The position numbers and the translations under genes are program-made. The notes below the pieces were generated by a model. It made no database searches, was not told where the DNA came from, and saw only the letters and a program-made list of their open reading frames with translations. Shown here one piece after another: positions 1-7,302 of a DNA stretch of 9,825 nucleotides (positions are counted from its first letter, which is position 1; every line of letters begins with the position of its first letter). The DNA comes from Candidatus Luteimonas excrementigallinarum (lineage in GTDB: Bacteria; Pseudomonadota; Gammaproteobacteria; Xanthomonadales; Xanthomonadaceae): positions 1 to 9,825 of the forward strand of contig DXCY01000033.1 in the NCBI GenBank assembly GCA_019115725.1. Direction: 5' to 3'.

Positions 1-2
1 TG

Positions 3-953
3 GACCGCCTGCAGCGGGTCGGGCTGGGCGAGGCCGCGCTGGCCTTTGGTGACGAGAACGACCCCGCTTGGCTGGCGCTGGCGCCCGATGGCCAGGAGCC
101 CACCGCCTCGCGCGCGCGCAGGATCGCCGAACCATTCACCCGCCGCCTGCCGATGATCGCCGCGATCGCGGTGCTGTGCCTGGCTGCACTGGCCACCTTC
201 GTTGCGGTGGTGCCTTCCGCCGAGCCCGAAGTGGATCCCGAGCAGCGGCTCAGCGCCATGGCGCGCGAGTTCAGCGTGTCCGGGCGCAGGATCGAAAAGG
301 ACGTCAATGGCCGGCCGGTGCTCTCCGGCATGGTGAAGGATGACGCCGCGCGCCAGGAGATGGCGCAGGTGCTGGCCGATGAAGGCCTGGAAGCGGGGCT
401 GGCGCTGACCACCGGTGCGGACCTGGCATCCAACGTCCGCGAAGTGCTGCGCGGCGGCGGCTTCCCCGGCCGGGCGCGCTACCTGGACCGCGGCGAGGTG
501 GAGATCACCGGGCACTTCCAGGATGAGGCCGCCTTCAATGATTTCCTGCGCACCGATGCCGTGCGCAATACCGGGGTGCGCAACGTCAAGCTGATCAACC
601 TCGCCGCCCAGGTCGAGGAAAAACCGTCCCCGCAGAATGCGCCCGCGGTGCGGATCGTGGCCTACGAGCGCGGCGAGGATCCGCACCTGCTCGACGAGCA
701 CGGCAATGAATACCGGGTGGGCATGTACATCCCCGGCGAAGGCGCGCTGGCGTCGCTGGGCAACCATGCCTTAGCCACCGCCGAGGACGGCACCTTCCAC
801 AAAATCACCATCCGCCCGCTGCCGCCGCCTGAAGAGGAGGAGGCCGCGCCCACTCCTGCCAGTGGTGGCGGCTCGGCGGGGGTGCCCGCCGCGGCTTCGC
901 GCTCGCATGCCTGGGCGGTAGAGCAGGCGCGGGCGGCCGGGAGCCGGCAATGA
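3..953 (+). CDS. sctD: SctD, T3SS inner-membrane ring protein (5' end outside window)
   Basis: The reading frame is open from the first bases of the window, so the start and most of the N-terminal cytoplasmic FHA-like domain lie upstream; 316 residues are visible. Visible residues 1-30 (with AFGDENDPAW) look like the end of that domain. A basic stretch (FTRRLP) precedes one transmembrane helix at about 51-70. The rest is a periplasmic region with BON-like ring-building modules (for example GRPVLSGMVKDD and GEVEITGHFQDE) and a Pro/Glu-rich, low-complexity tail. SctD (YscD/PrgH group) forms the outer of the two inner-membrane rings and contacts SctJ and the sorting platform. The needle-like gene follows after 82 bases. 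Assignment rests on topology, module pattern and position ahead of sctF/I/J. An internal ATG at 153 falls at the membrane helix and is not the true start. Confidence 0.82.
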   Translation, partial: DRLQRVGLGEAALAFGDENDPAWLALAPDGQEPTASRARRIAEPFTRRLPMIAAIAVLCLAALATFVAVVPSAEPEVDPEQRLSAMAREFSVSGRRIEKDVNGRPVLSGMVKDDAARQEMAQVLADEGLEAGLALTTGADLASNVREVLRGGGFPGRARYLDRGEVEITGHFQDEAAFNDFLRTDAVRNTGVRNVKLINLAAQVEEKPSPQNAPAVRIVAYERGEDPHLLDEHGNEYRVGMYIPGEGALASLGNHALATAEDGTFHKITIRPLPPPEEEEAAPTPASGGGSAGVPAAASRSHAWAVEQARAAGSRQ

Positions 954-1035
954 CACACAAGGAACAGGGAACCTTTACGGGCCTGCTGTACCGGCCCAAT
1001 CAGCAGTCTCAATCCATCGCAGAAGGAGCAGCATG

Positions 1036-1362
1036 ATGAGCATCGACAGTTCCGCCCTCAACAACTTCATCGGCCACGCCACGTTCAACAATGGCCCGAC
1101 CTCCAACAGCCGCAGCGGCGGTTCCTCCGGCAGCGGCAGCAGCTGGTACGAGGCCATGTCGCGGGCCTGGGGCCAGGCGCTGGATGGCCAGGCGTCGCAG
1201 ATCACCGAGATGTCGGCCGAAATCCGCACCGGTGGCGACCAGCCTTCCAACATGGTCCAGCTCACTGCGGCCAGCCTGAAGATGCAGTTCATGTCCAACA
1301 ACGCGGCCACCTCGCAGAACGCCACCGGCCAGGCCCTGGAAACCCTGGGCAAGCGCCAGTAA
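1036..1362 (+). CDS. sctF: Needle-like small secreted protein, candidate SctF
   Basis: This is a 108-residue protein between sctD and sctI, the usual place for the needle subunit. AAGGAG at 1023-1028 lies 7 bases before ATG 1036 but only 4 before ATG 1033, so I prefer 1036. Residues 1-35 are Ser/Gly/Asn-rich and look disordered. A helix starts at the Trp-Tyr pair, a turn with PSN follows, and a second amphipathic helix runs to the C-terminus (NNAATSQNATGQALETLGKRQ region). Helix-turn-helix with a Pro-containing turn is the needle fold (MxiH has NPSNP at this point). It is longer than the usual roughly 80 residues, and the typical C-terminal Ile-rich ending is absent. It could instead be another small T3SS component (SctE-like or an uncharacterised family). 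Its C-terminus resembles that of the 108-residue product at 7303-7629. Confidence 0.55.
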   Translation: MSIDSSALNNFIGHATFNNGPTSNSRSGGSSGSGSSWYEAMSRAWGQALDGQASQITEMSAEIRTGGDQPSNMVQLTAASLKMQFMSNNAATSQNATGQALETLGKRQ

Positions 1363-1366
1363 CGGA

Positions 1367-1392
1367 ACGTCTCCACACGTCTCCATGGGAGA
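1367..1392 (+). promoter_or_regulatory. Tandem 10-base repeat and hairpin covering the sctI ribosome binding site
   Basis: ACGTCTCCAC (1367-1376) is followed directly by ACGTCTCCAT (1377-1386). Each copy carries TCTCC, complementary to the GGAGA (1388-1392) that serves as the sctI Shine-Dalgarno. TCTCC 1380-1384 can form a tight hairpin with it across a 3-base loop, and the first copy (1370-1374) offers a roomier alternative. This could limit initiation at sctI, which is needed in few copies. Regulation is inference; the repeats and complementarity are visible. Confidence 0.35.
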
Positions 1393-1398
1393 GTTGAA

Positions 1399-1839
1399 AT
1401 GATTGAAGCCATCCAGGCCGCAGGCATCGATGCCACCACCGGAGCAGCCGGTGGTGCCAGTGCAGGCGCAGCGGCCCAGCCGCAGGCATCGGCCACCGAG
1501 GTCGGTAACTTCGCCCAGGCCCAGCAGCGGGTTTCGGGGGCAAGCGAGGCGCAGCAGACACCCGGTACCGATGCGGTATCGGGCGCCACCCAGGCGGAGC
1601 CGTCGCAGGGAACGCGCATGATCATGTCGGCGTTCGACGGCCTCAACGGCGGGGCGAAGAAAATCGCCGAGCTGTCGGAAAGCATGGCCAGCGCCTCCAA
1701 GGTGGGTGATCTCACCCCCAGCCAGATGCTGGAAATGACCATGAGTACGCATCAGTTCCTGTTCCAGTCGCAGCTGACGGCCAACGTGGCCAACCGCACT
1801 TCCGATGGCGTGCAGCAGCTGTTCCGCCAGCAGTCCTGA
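1399..1839 (+). CDS. sctI: SctI, T3SS inner rod protein
   Basis: This is a 146-residue protein with an Ala/Gly/Gln/Thr-rich, probably disordered N-terminal half (1-70) and a helical C-terminal half. The C-terminal segment LTPSQMLEMTMSTHQFLFQ and the following QLTANVANRTSDGVQQLFRQQ match the pattern of the YscI/HrpB rod family: a PSQML-type helix start, a hydrophobic/Gln-rich helix, and a final VxxLxxxQ-like ending. The rod is exported early and joins the export gate to the needle. GGAGAG at 1388-1393, 5 bases before ATG, supports the start. It lies just ahead of sctJ, as in hrp and bsc operons. The N-terminal half is longer and of lower complexity than in many rod proteins. Confidence 0.8.
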   Translation: MIEAIQAAGIDATTGAAGGASAGAAAQPQASATEVGNFAQAQQRVSGASEAQQTPGTDAVSGATQAEPSQGTRMIMSAFDGLNGGAKKIAELSESMASASKVGDLTPSQMLEMTMSTHQFLFQSQLTANVANRTSDGVQQLFRQQS

Positions 1840-1861
1840 TGGTCATGACAGGGGCGCAGCA

Positions 1862-2653
1862 ATGATCGCGACGACAACCGGAACCGGTAAGTGGGGGCGG
1901 ATCGCGGCCCTGCTGGTGGCCTGCCTCGTGCTGGCCGCCTGCAGCCGGGTAACGCTCAATGACGGCCTGGACGAGCGCCAGGCCAATCGCGTGCTGGCAG
2001 TGCTGCTGGCCAACGGGATCAAGGCGGAAAAGCGCAGTTCCCTGGCCAGCGACACGGGCTACCAGGTCCGCGTGGGCCAGGGGGATTTCGCCCTGGCCAT
2101 GCAGGTGCTGGAAGCGCGCGGCCTGCCGGGCGAGAGCTTCCAGTCCACCACCTGCGATGTCTTCCAGCGCCAGGGCTTCGTGTCCTCGGCCACCGAGCAG
2201 CGCGGTCAGGAGCAGTGCGGACTGCAGCAGGACCTGTCGCGGACCCTGTCGTCCTATGCGGGCGTGGCCCATGCCCGCGTCCACATCGCCATGCCCGAGC
2301 GTGACCCGGTGCTGGGCAAGATCGGCCAGGCGTCCGCCTCGGTGGTGGTGTTCGAGCAGGCGGGCGCCAACGTCCGCAATGAGGAGCACAACTTCAAGGT
2401 GCTGGTGAAGGACGCGGTACCGGGGCTGGAAGACATCAACCACGTGTCGATCAAGTTCAACACCCTGCCTGCGCCGACCGACCTGGCGGCACAGGGGCGT
2501 ACCCAGCCGGTGATGTCGGCGATGAGTCCGGTGACGCTGGCCATCGTTGCCGGCGTGATCGCGCTGCTGGCCCTGGCGATGACGTTCGGTAACCGCCTGC
2601 GTGCGCGGCTGAAGGGACCGGCCAAGCCGGACGACCGGATCTGGAAGGGGTAA
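1862..2653 (+). CDS. sctJ: SctJ, T3SS inner-membrane ring lipoprotein
   Basis: This is a 263-residue lipoprotein of the YscJ/HrcJ/PrgK family, which forms the inner ring of the basal body. The start at 1862 has AGGGGC 7 bases upstream; the frame is open further 5' but that part lacks signal-peptide character. The signal peptide ends in a lipobox (L24-A25-A26-C27). The first ring-building domain spans about 28-80 (ERQANRVLAVLLANGI) and the second about 112-200, including the family signature around residues 121-149 (LSRTLSSYAGVAHARVHIA, then MPERDP). A C-terminal transmembrane helix spans about 223-242, followed by a basic tail. Two periplasmic cysteines (C98, C119) could form a disulfide between the ring domains. 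Length and architecture are normal for the family, so this is one of the firmest calls here. Confidence 0.95.
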   Translation: MIATTTGTGKWGRIAALLVACLVLAACSRVTLNDGLDERQANRVLAVLLANGIKAEKRSSLASDTGYQVRVGQGDFALAMQVLEARGLPGESFQSTTCDVFQRQGFVSSATEQRGQEQCGLQQDLSRTLSSYAGVAHARVHIAMPERDPVLGKIGQASASVVVFEQAGANVRNEEHNFKVLVKDAVPGLEDINHVSIKFNTLPAPTDLAAQGRTQPVMSAMSPVTLAIVAGVIALLALAMTFGNRLRARLKGPAKPDDRIWKG

Positions 2654-2662
2654 GCACGGGCC

Positions 2663-3298
2663 ATGCCGCTGCAGCCGCTGTTCGCCGAGGTTGATCCGGG
2701 CTGGTATGCAGATGGCGCCGGGGCGCTGGACGAGCGGCTGCTGGCCCGGGCGGGGCGATCCCGACTGGGCCGCAGGATGCTGGCCCGCAGGCTGTTTGAA
2801 TCCGGTGCGGCGCATGACCTGCTGGCACCGCGGCCGGGGCACGGGGCGCCGAGCGCGGTGATGCGCTGGCCGCGGCCCCGCCTGCTCCGGCTGATCCGTG
2901 ACCTCGGGGTGCTGGCCTACGCGCCCCTGATACGTGCCGAAGTCGGGCGCGACTCGGTGCGTATGCTCAAGCGCGCGCTGGGCAGCAGCTACCTGCTGCC
3001 GCTGGACCGCACGATCTGGAATGCCCGGGTCGAAGACGATGTGCTGCGGCGCCTGCAGCAGGCCTGGAGCCCGCTGATGGCCGCGCTGCGCGGGCGCGAA
3101 GACGATGCCGCGCTCTACGCCCTGTTCGAGCAGCAGGGCCGCAATGAATTGCGCCAGTGGGCGGCGCAGCGCGATCGCCCGCTGGGCGAATGGGTGGCGC
3201 TGCTGCATCCGCCCGAGCAGCCCGGTCCGGCGCACCTGCCGGAAAAGCCGGTGCTGCTGCTGGTCACCCATCACGAGACAAAGAGGGAAGTGGCATGA
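2663..3298 (+). CDS. sctK: SctK, T3SS sorting platform protein
   Basis: This is a 211-residue Arg/Leu/Ala-rich soluble protein with no signal peptide or membrane segment. SctK (YscK/HrpB4/OrgA group) is poorly conserved; it links the SctQ pods to the cytoplasmic face of SctD. The call rests mainly on position: between sctJ and sctL, with a 4-base ATGA overlap to sctL, as in Hrp2 and Bsc systems. Size and composition fit. Segments such as LLRLIRDLGVLAYAPLI and SYLLPLDRTIWNARVEDDV suggest an all-helical fold. The ribosome binding site is weak (AAGGGG 12 bases upstream, inside the end of sctJ), which suggests coupling to sctJ translation. Confidence 0.75.
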   Translation: MPLQPLFAEVDPGWYADGAGALDERLLARAGRSRLGRRMLARRLFESGAAHDLLAPRPGHGAPSAVMRWPRPRLLRLIRDLGVLAYAPLIRAEVGRDSVRMLKRALGSSYLLPLDRTIWNARVEDDVLRRLQQAWSPLMAALRGREDDAALYALFEQQGRNELRQWAAQRDRPLGEWVALLHPPEQPGPAHLPEKPVLLLVTHHETKREVA

Positions 3299-3987
3299 GC
3301 GCCTCCACCGCATCCGGACAGGCGGCCGTGCCCGGCCGGCCGGCGCCGCGGGTTCCGCGCGATGCCGTCGTAGTGACCGACCGACGCGCATTCGTGCGTT
3401 CGGTCACCGCACCGGTGGTGCCGGCCACCGCGTGGGCCCGGCTGTCGGAACTGGACAGCCTGCTCGATCAGGTCAATGCGCTGTACGCGCAGGCGGAAAA
3501 GGAAGTGGCCAAGGCCCGCGAGGAAGGCCAGGCGGCTGGCTTCTCCGAAGGCCTGGCGCGCGCGCAGCAGCAGATGACCGGTAAGCTGGCCGAGCTCAAC
3601 GAACGCCGCGCGCGCGTGCTGGCCGAAGCTGCAGGCCGGATTACCGACCTGGCCTGCGCGATCGTGGCCCGCATTGCCCCCGGCTTCGATGCGGCCAGCG
3701 TGGTGCCGCCGCTGGTGATGCAGGCCGTGGAGGCCGCGCAGGCGGAGCAGTTCCTGCTGATCCGCGTGCACCCGGAGGTGCGTGAAAGCGTGGAGGCCGG
3801 CCTTGGTGCGGTCCGCCAGGCGCATCCGGCGGTGGGGGTGATCGAACTGGTGGCGGATGAAAGCCTGGATCCGCTCAGCTGCGTGGTGGTCTCGGAGGCC
3901 GGCGAGGTCCGGGCCGGCGTGGCGCAGCAGATCGAGGCGATCCGCACGGCACTGGCCGGCGCGGCATCGGAGGCGTCTTCGCCGTGA
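3295..3987 (+). CDS. sctL: SctL, T3SS ATPase stator/regulator
   Basis: This is a 230-residue protein of the YscL/HrpB5/FliH family, which forms the spokes joining the ATPase SctN to SctQ and restrains ATPase activity. The N-terminal 45 residues are Pro/Ala-rich. A predicted coiled coil runs from about 50 to 115 and contains the FliH-type Gly repeat (G78, G82, G86 within REEGQAAGFSEGLARA). The C-terminal domain (about 115-220) has the FliH-like pattern with RVHPEVRESV and LSCVVVSEAGEVRAGV (the family's strand ahead of the final helix). The start ATG overlaps the sctK stop by 4 bases and has GAGGG just upstream. The frame is open further 5', but that part lies within sctK. Confidence 0.9.
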   Translation: MSASTASGQAAVPGRPAPRVPRDAVVVTDRRAFVRSVTAPVVPATAWARLSELDSLLDQVNALYAQAEKEVAKAREEGQAAGFSEGLARAQQQMTGKLAELNERRARVLAEAAGRITDLACAIVARIAPGFDAASVVPPLVMQAVEAAQAEQFLLIRVHPEVRESVEAGLGAVRQAHPAVGVIELVADESLDPLSCVVVSEAGEVRAGVAQQIEAIRTALAGAASEASSP

Positions 3988-5309
3988 ATTCGCCCGTCAG
4001 CGATCCGCTGCTCTCCGCGCTCTCCGCGGTCACCAGCATCGAGCGCGTGGGCAAGGTGGCCGATGCCTACGGCACCCTGATCCGTGCGACCGGTTTGAAG
4101 GCTTCGATCGGTGAGCTGTGCCATCTGCGCAATCCTCGTGGGGAAGGCGATCCGGATTTCCGCCTGGCCGCCGAGGTCGTGGGCGTGGCGCGGCAGCACA
4201 CCCTGCTGACGCCGCTCGGTGCCCTGGACGGCATTTCCGCCACGACCGAGGTGTACGCCACCGGCCGCCAGGCCGCCGTGCGTGCCGGCGACGGCCTGCT
4301 CGGCCGGGTACTGGACGCGCACGGCGAGCCGATCGACGAAAAGGGCCCGCTGGGTCCCACGGTGGATGCGCCCATCTACGCCGACTCCCCGAATCCGCTC
4401 AGCCGCAACCTGATCGAGCGCCCGTTCGCTACCGGCGTGCGCGCCATCGATGCCACCATGACCGCGGGCGAAGGCCAGCGCATTGGCATCTTCGCCGTTG
4501 CCGGCGGTGGCAAGAGCACCCTGCTGGGCATGCTGGCCCGCGGTGGCGATGCAGACGTCAACGTGATCGTGCTGGTCGGCGAGCGTGGGCGTGAGGTCAA
4601 CGAGTTCATCTACGACAACCTGGGCGAAGAGGGCATGGCGCGCTCGGTGGTGGTGGTGGCCACTTCCGACCGGCCAGCGCTGGAGCGCAGCCGCGCCGCC
4701 TGGGTCGGCACTGCGATCGCCGAGCACTTCCGCGACCGCGGCAAGCGCGTGCTGCTGCTGGTCGACTCGGTCACCCGTTTCGCCCGCGCGCTGCGCGACG
4801 TGGGCCTGGCGATCGGCGAGCCGCCGGCGCGGCGCGGTTTTCCGCCGTCAGTGTTCAGCGCGCTGCCGCGCCTGTTCGAGCGCGCCGGCAACAATGAGCA
4901 CGGCTCGATCACCGCGTTCTACACCGTGCTGGCCGAGGATGAGGACGGTGGCGATCCGATTGTTGAAGAGGTGCGCTCGATCCTCGACGGGCACATCGTG
5001 CTCTCGCGCAAGCTTGCCGCGGCCTATCACTACCCGGCCATCGACGTGCTCACCAGCCTCAGCCGCACCATGCCGCGGGTCGTGGACGAGGCCCATCTGC
5101 GCGCAGCCGGCCAGCTGCGCAAATACCTGGCCAAGTACGAAGACATCGAGATGCTGCTGCAGCTGGGCGAGTACAAGCGCGGCACCGATCCGGAGGCCGA
5201 CGTGGCCATCGAGAAGATCGGCCCGATCCGCAAGCTGCTGCAGCAGTCCTCCTCCGATCTGGCCGATTTCGCCCAATCATCTGATGCGGTGAAGAAACTG
5301 TTCCGATGA
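3984..5309 (+). CDS. sctN: SctN, T3SS ATPase
   Basis: This is a 441-residue hexameric ATPase of the SctN/FliI/F1-beta family. It strips chaperones from substrates, unfolds them and primes export at the cytoplasmic face. The start is GTG at 3984, overlapping the sctL stop by 4 bases. The N-terminal beta-barrel domain covers about 1-95. The P-loop is AVAGGGKST at 171-179 (K177, S178); Ala in place of the first Gly is also known in this family. The catalytic Glu lies in GERGREV (E200). Walker B is VLLLVDSVTRFARALR, with D261. The C-terminal part includes YHYPAIDVLTSLSR and ends in a helical tail. Length and all motifs look intact, so an active enzyme is expected. It sits between its regulator sctL and stalk sctO. 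Confidence 0.98.
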   Translation: MNSPVSDPLLSALSAVTSIERVGKVADAYGTLIRATGLKASIGELCHLRNPRGEGDPDFRLAAEVVGVARQHTLLTPLGALDGISATTEVYATGRQAAVRAGDGLLGRVLDAHGEPIDEKGPLGPTVDAPIYADSPNPLSRNLIERPFATGVRAIDATMTAGEGQRIGIFAVAGGGKSTLLGMLARGGDADVNVIVLVGERGREVNEFIYDNLGEEGMARSVVVVATSDRPALERSRAAWVGTAIAEHFRDRGKRVLLLVDSVTRFARALRDVGLAIGEPPARRGFPPSVFSALPRLFERAGNNEHGSITAFYTVLAEDEDGGDPIVEEVRSILDGHIVLSRKLAAAYHYPAIDVLTSLSRTMPRVVDEAHLRAAGQLRKYLAKYEDIEMLLQLGEYKRGTDPEADVAIEKIGPIRKLLQQSSSDLADFAQSSDAVKKLFR

Positions 5310-5797
5310 AACGCTACCCGCTCCAGACGCTGATCAAGCTGCGTGCCCACCGCACCGACAAGGCGCGGATGGAGATGCTGGAAAAGCAGGGCGCGGCCCG
5401 GGCCTGCCGCGAGCAGTGCGCGCGGATCGAAGCCGGTATCCAGCAGCTGGGTGAAGAGCGCACCGCGCAGCGCCACCGCCTGCTGGATCCGCCCCCGCCG
5501 GGCCAGGCCTGGCCGGTGGCGATGGAACAGCGCGAGGCGCACATCGACCTGCTGGGCGAGCGCATCGTGGCCGAGCAGAAGAACCTGCAGCAGGCCCGCG
5601 AGCAGCTGAAGGCGGCGGAGCAGGCGCTCGAGCAGGCCAGACAGGCCTGGATCCGGGCCAGGGGACGGGAAGACGCACTGCACAAGCGCAGGGATGCCTG
5701 GCGGATCGAGCAGGTGGCCCTGGAAGGGCGCAAGGAAGAAGAGGCCGCCGCGGACCTGCTCCAGGGGCGGGCCCTTCGCGCCATGACCGAACCATAA
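5306..5797 (+). CDS. sctO: SctO, T3SS central stalk protein
   Basis: This is a 163-residue, highly charged, almost fully helical protein rich in Gln, Arg, Glu and Ala. It forms two long antiparallel coiled-coil arms (about 10-60 and 75-150). This is the architecture of YscO/HrpB7/FliJ, the gamma-subunit-like stalk inside the SctN hexamer that couples it to the export gate. Sequence conservation in this family is low, so size, coiled coil and position directly after sctN carry the call. ATG overlaps the sctN stop by 4 bases and has no clear ribosome binding site, which points to translational coupling. Confidence 0.85.
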   Translation: MKRYPLQTLIKLRAHRTDKARMEMLEKQGAARACREQCARIEAGIQQLGEERTAQRHRLLDPPPPGQAWPVAMEQREAHIDLLGERIVAEQKNLQQAREQLKAAEQALEQARQAWIRARGREDALHKRRDAWRIEQVALEGRKEEEAAADLLQGRALRAMTEP

Positions 5798-5808
5798 CGA
5801 GGTGACCC

Positions 5809-6492
5809 ATGAGCATCGAACGCAGCCAGCTGTCGGATTCAGTGAGCAGTGCCCGCAAGAGTGGCGATGACGGCCGGGCCGGGCGGGAACCCGCCAAGCC
5901 GGAGAGTTCCGAGCGTTTCCGCACCCTCATGCAGAGCCGCCAGGAGGCGCGCGACGAATTCAGCGCTGCCCGCTTCAAGGGCGCCGGCCAGCTCGGCCAG
6001 CAGGAGCGCGCGGACGCCCAGGCCGCTGCCCGTCACGCAGTCACTGCAGAGGCGGTGGAAGCCGGGCGCCAGCCGGGTGGTGATATCGACTACATGAAGC
6101 AGTCGAACATGGATCCGGCGGAAGTGCTGGCCATGCTGCAGGCGCAGACCGTGCTGCGTGATGGTGGTGCAGCCGCTCCCGTGTCAGCGCCGCTGCCCGC
6201 CAATCCAGCCGCGTTCGCCGATCTGGTGGAGCGGCACGTGCGCCAGCTGGCGGTGGCCGGTGGCGACACCGCCGGGGACCGCGACGGCCAGGTGCTGCTG
6301 CGGATGGCCGATGCCACCCTGCCCGGCACCGACCTGCTGCTGAGCAAGACCGCGGATGGCTGGCTGCTGCGCGCCGACATCCGCTCGCGCGACAGCTTCG
6401 ACGCCATCCAGGAAGCCGCGCCGGAGCTGGCCAAGCGCTTTGCCGAACGCAACCTTGGCACGCTGGAAATCGATCCCAGGTTCCATGACTGA
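5809..6492 (+). CDS. sctP: SctP/HpaP-like T3SS substrate-specificity switch protein
   Basis: This is a 227-residue protein. GAGG at 5799-5802, 6 bases before ATG, is a clear ribosome binding site, 11 bases after sctO. Residues 1-90 are charged and probably disordered, about 95-155 is Ala/Pro-rich, and the C-terminal part (157-225) is a compact alpha/beta domain: QVLLRMADATLPGTDLLLSK, then GWLLRADIRSR, then a helix. This fits the T3S4-type domain of HpaP/YscP/HrpP, which tells the export gate to change from early to late substrates. It is shorter than the ruler-type YscP, like HpaP of Xanthomonas/Ralstonia. Position after sctO agrees. It is the last gene before the operon's structural order breaks: no sctQ follows. 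Confidence 0.7.
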   Translation: MSIERSQLSDSVSSARKSGDDGRAGREPAKPESSERFRTLMQSRQEARDEFSAARFKGAGQLGQQERADAQAAARHAVTAEAVEAGRQPGGDIDYMKQSNMDPAEVLAMLQAQTVLRDGGAAAPVSAPLPANPAAFADLVERHVRQLAVAGGDTAGDRDGQVLLRMADATLPGTDLLLSKTADGWLLRADIRSRDSFDAIQEAAPELAKRFAERNLGTLEIDPRFHD

Positions 6493-6514
6493 TTCCCAGC
6501 AAGACGTACGGGCA

Positions 6515-6559
6515 ACCCTAGGGTACGCCCTAGTATCGACAGGGGCGGCAATCCCCTAG
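6515..6559 (+). promoter_or_regulatory. Cluster of CTAGGG/CCCTAG palindromes, candidate operator
   Basis: The 140-base gap between the sctP-like gene and the next coding region holds a perfect 10-base palindrome (ACCCTAGGGT, 6515-6524). It overlaps a perfect 6+6 inverted repeat, CTAGGG-TACG-CCCTAG (6518-6533). A second inverted repeat, AGGGG-N7-CCCCT (6541-6557), is centred about 24 bases further on and ends in another CCCTAG (6554-6559). Two dyads about two helical turns apart suggest a site for a dimeric regulator. No convincing -35/-10 pair is seen beside them. The regulator is unknown; binding is inference. Confidence 0.45.
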
Positions 6560-6632
6560 AGTCAATCCCAAGAAGTGATCGCGCATCCGGGCTTGTCAGC
6601 CTCCAACGCGGATCACGTGGAGACCGGATTAC

Positions 6633-7226
6633 ATGTCATTCGTTCGCCGTCCAGTCACGCCCCGCAAGCGCACCGCGCCGGAAATCGGTGCCGTGACTCC
6701 GCAGGCTGCCGTTCCGGCCGTGGATGAGGCGGTTGCCCAGGAGCAGACCTGGGAAGAAGCGATGCGGCAGCAGGTGATTGCCGACTTCGAGGCCTCCCTG
6801 CGCGAAACCTCCAGCCTGGACGGCGGTGACCTGGACGGTCTGCTGGAAACCTTCCGGCAGGCGGTTGAGGAGACGCCACTGGATGTGGCGCTGACGCCAT
6901 TCGATCCCGAGGATCTGGCTTTGGCCCTGAACGGCCTGGTCGACAACGGGGTGCTGGCCGAAGACGAGCGTAACGATCTCTCACGGCAGATCGACGACGC
7001 CCTGGGTCCGCTGCAGACACCGGATGTACAGATGGCCATGGAATTCGCCTCGCGCTGTGAGCGTGATGGCGAAGAGGCTGCCCTTGAGTGGTTCAGGAAC
7101 GAACGCAGCCGGTCCGAGGATGCGAACCAGGGCGGGGTCGCCCCGGCCGATGCGTCCGGACTGCCGGCCCGGGACTCGATCGTGAACTCGAAGTCGAGGA
7201 GATTGCGTGGTCCGCCTCGGCCCTGA
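6633..7226 (+). CDS. Unrecognised acidic 197-residue protein of the T3SS locus
   Basis: I do not recognise this family. ATG 6633 has GTGGAGA at 6618-6622. Residues 1-30 are basic and Pro/Thr/Val-rich with no acidic residue before E17, compatible with an N-terminal T3SS export signal. Residues 31-165 are strongly acidic and helical (TWEEAMRQQ, LDGGDLDGLLETFRQ, FDPEDLALALNGLV, EFASRCERDGEEAALEWF). The tail (185-197) turns basic and Pro-rich. There is no signal peptide or membrane segment. It has its own 140-base leader with palindromes and lies 76 bases ahead of the small helical protein at 7303, probably in one transcript. Possible roles are chaperone or gatekeeper for that protein, or a secreted regulator. 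These are guesses from position and charge; the coding call itself is firm. Confidence 0.75.
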   Translation: MSFVRRPVTPRKRTAPEIGAVTPQAAVPAVDEAVAQEQTWEEAMRQQVIADFEASLRETSSLDGGDLDGLLETFRQAVEETPLDVALTPFDPEDLALALNGLVDNGVLAEDERNDLSRQIDDALGPLQTPDVQMAMEFASRCERDGEEAALEWFRNERSRSEDANQGGVAPADASGLPARDSIVNSKSRRLRGPPRP

Positions 7227-7267
7227 TGCTTCGTCTCAGGCGCGTTACCGAGTGTGTGTGAACCCGT

Positions 7268-7290
7268 AATCAATCCAAGACAAATCAATC
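7268..7290 (+). repeat. Direct repeat AATCAATC x2 in the leader of the 7303 gene
   Basis: AATCAATC occurs at 7268-7275 and again at 7283-7290, offset by 15 bases, in an A-rich patch that stands out from the GC-rich surroundings. It ends directly at the GAGGA ribosome binding site (7291-7295). An unstructured A-rich leader favours strong translation; a protein-binding role is also possible. Chance is not excluded. Confidence 0.35.
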
Positions 7291-7302
7291 GAGGAATTCA
7301 TC

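Noticed and set aside
153..953. Start of sctD at the ATG at 153
   Set aside because: The frame stays open upstream to the window edge and this ATG is at the transmembrane helix, which would remove the cytoplasmic domain that SctD needs.
1712..3391. Long minus-strand open frame (559 codons) opposite sctI-sctJ-sctK
   Set aside because: Its product is Arg/His/Gln-rich without domain features, and it lies antisense to genes with clear family signatures; long antisense frames are common in GC-rich DNA.
3468..4727. Minus-strand open frame (419 codons) opposite sctL and sctN
   Set aside because: It mirrors the strongly conserved ATPase gene, has low-complexity Arg/His/Ala composition, and lacks a ribosome binding site or recognisable motif.
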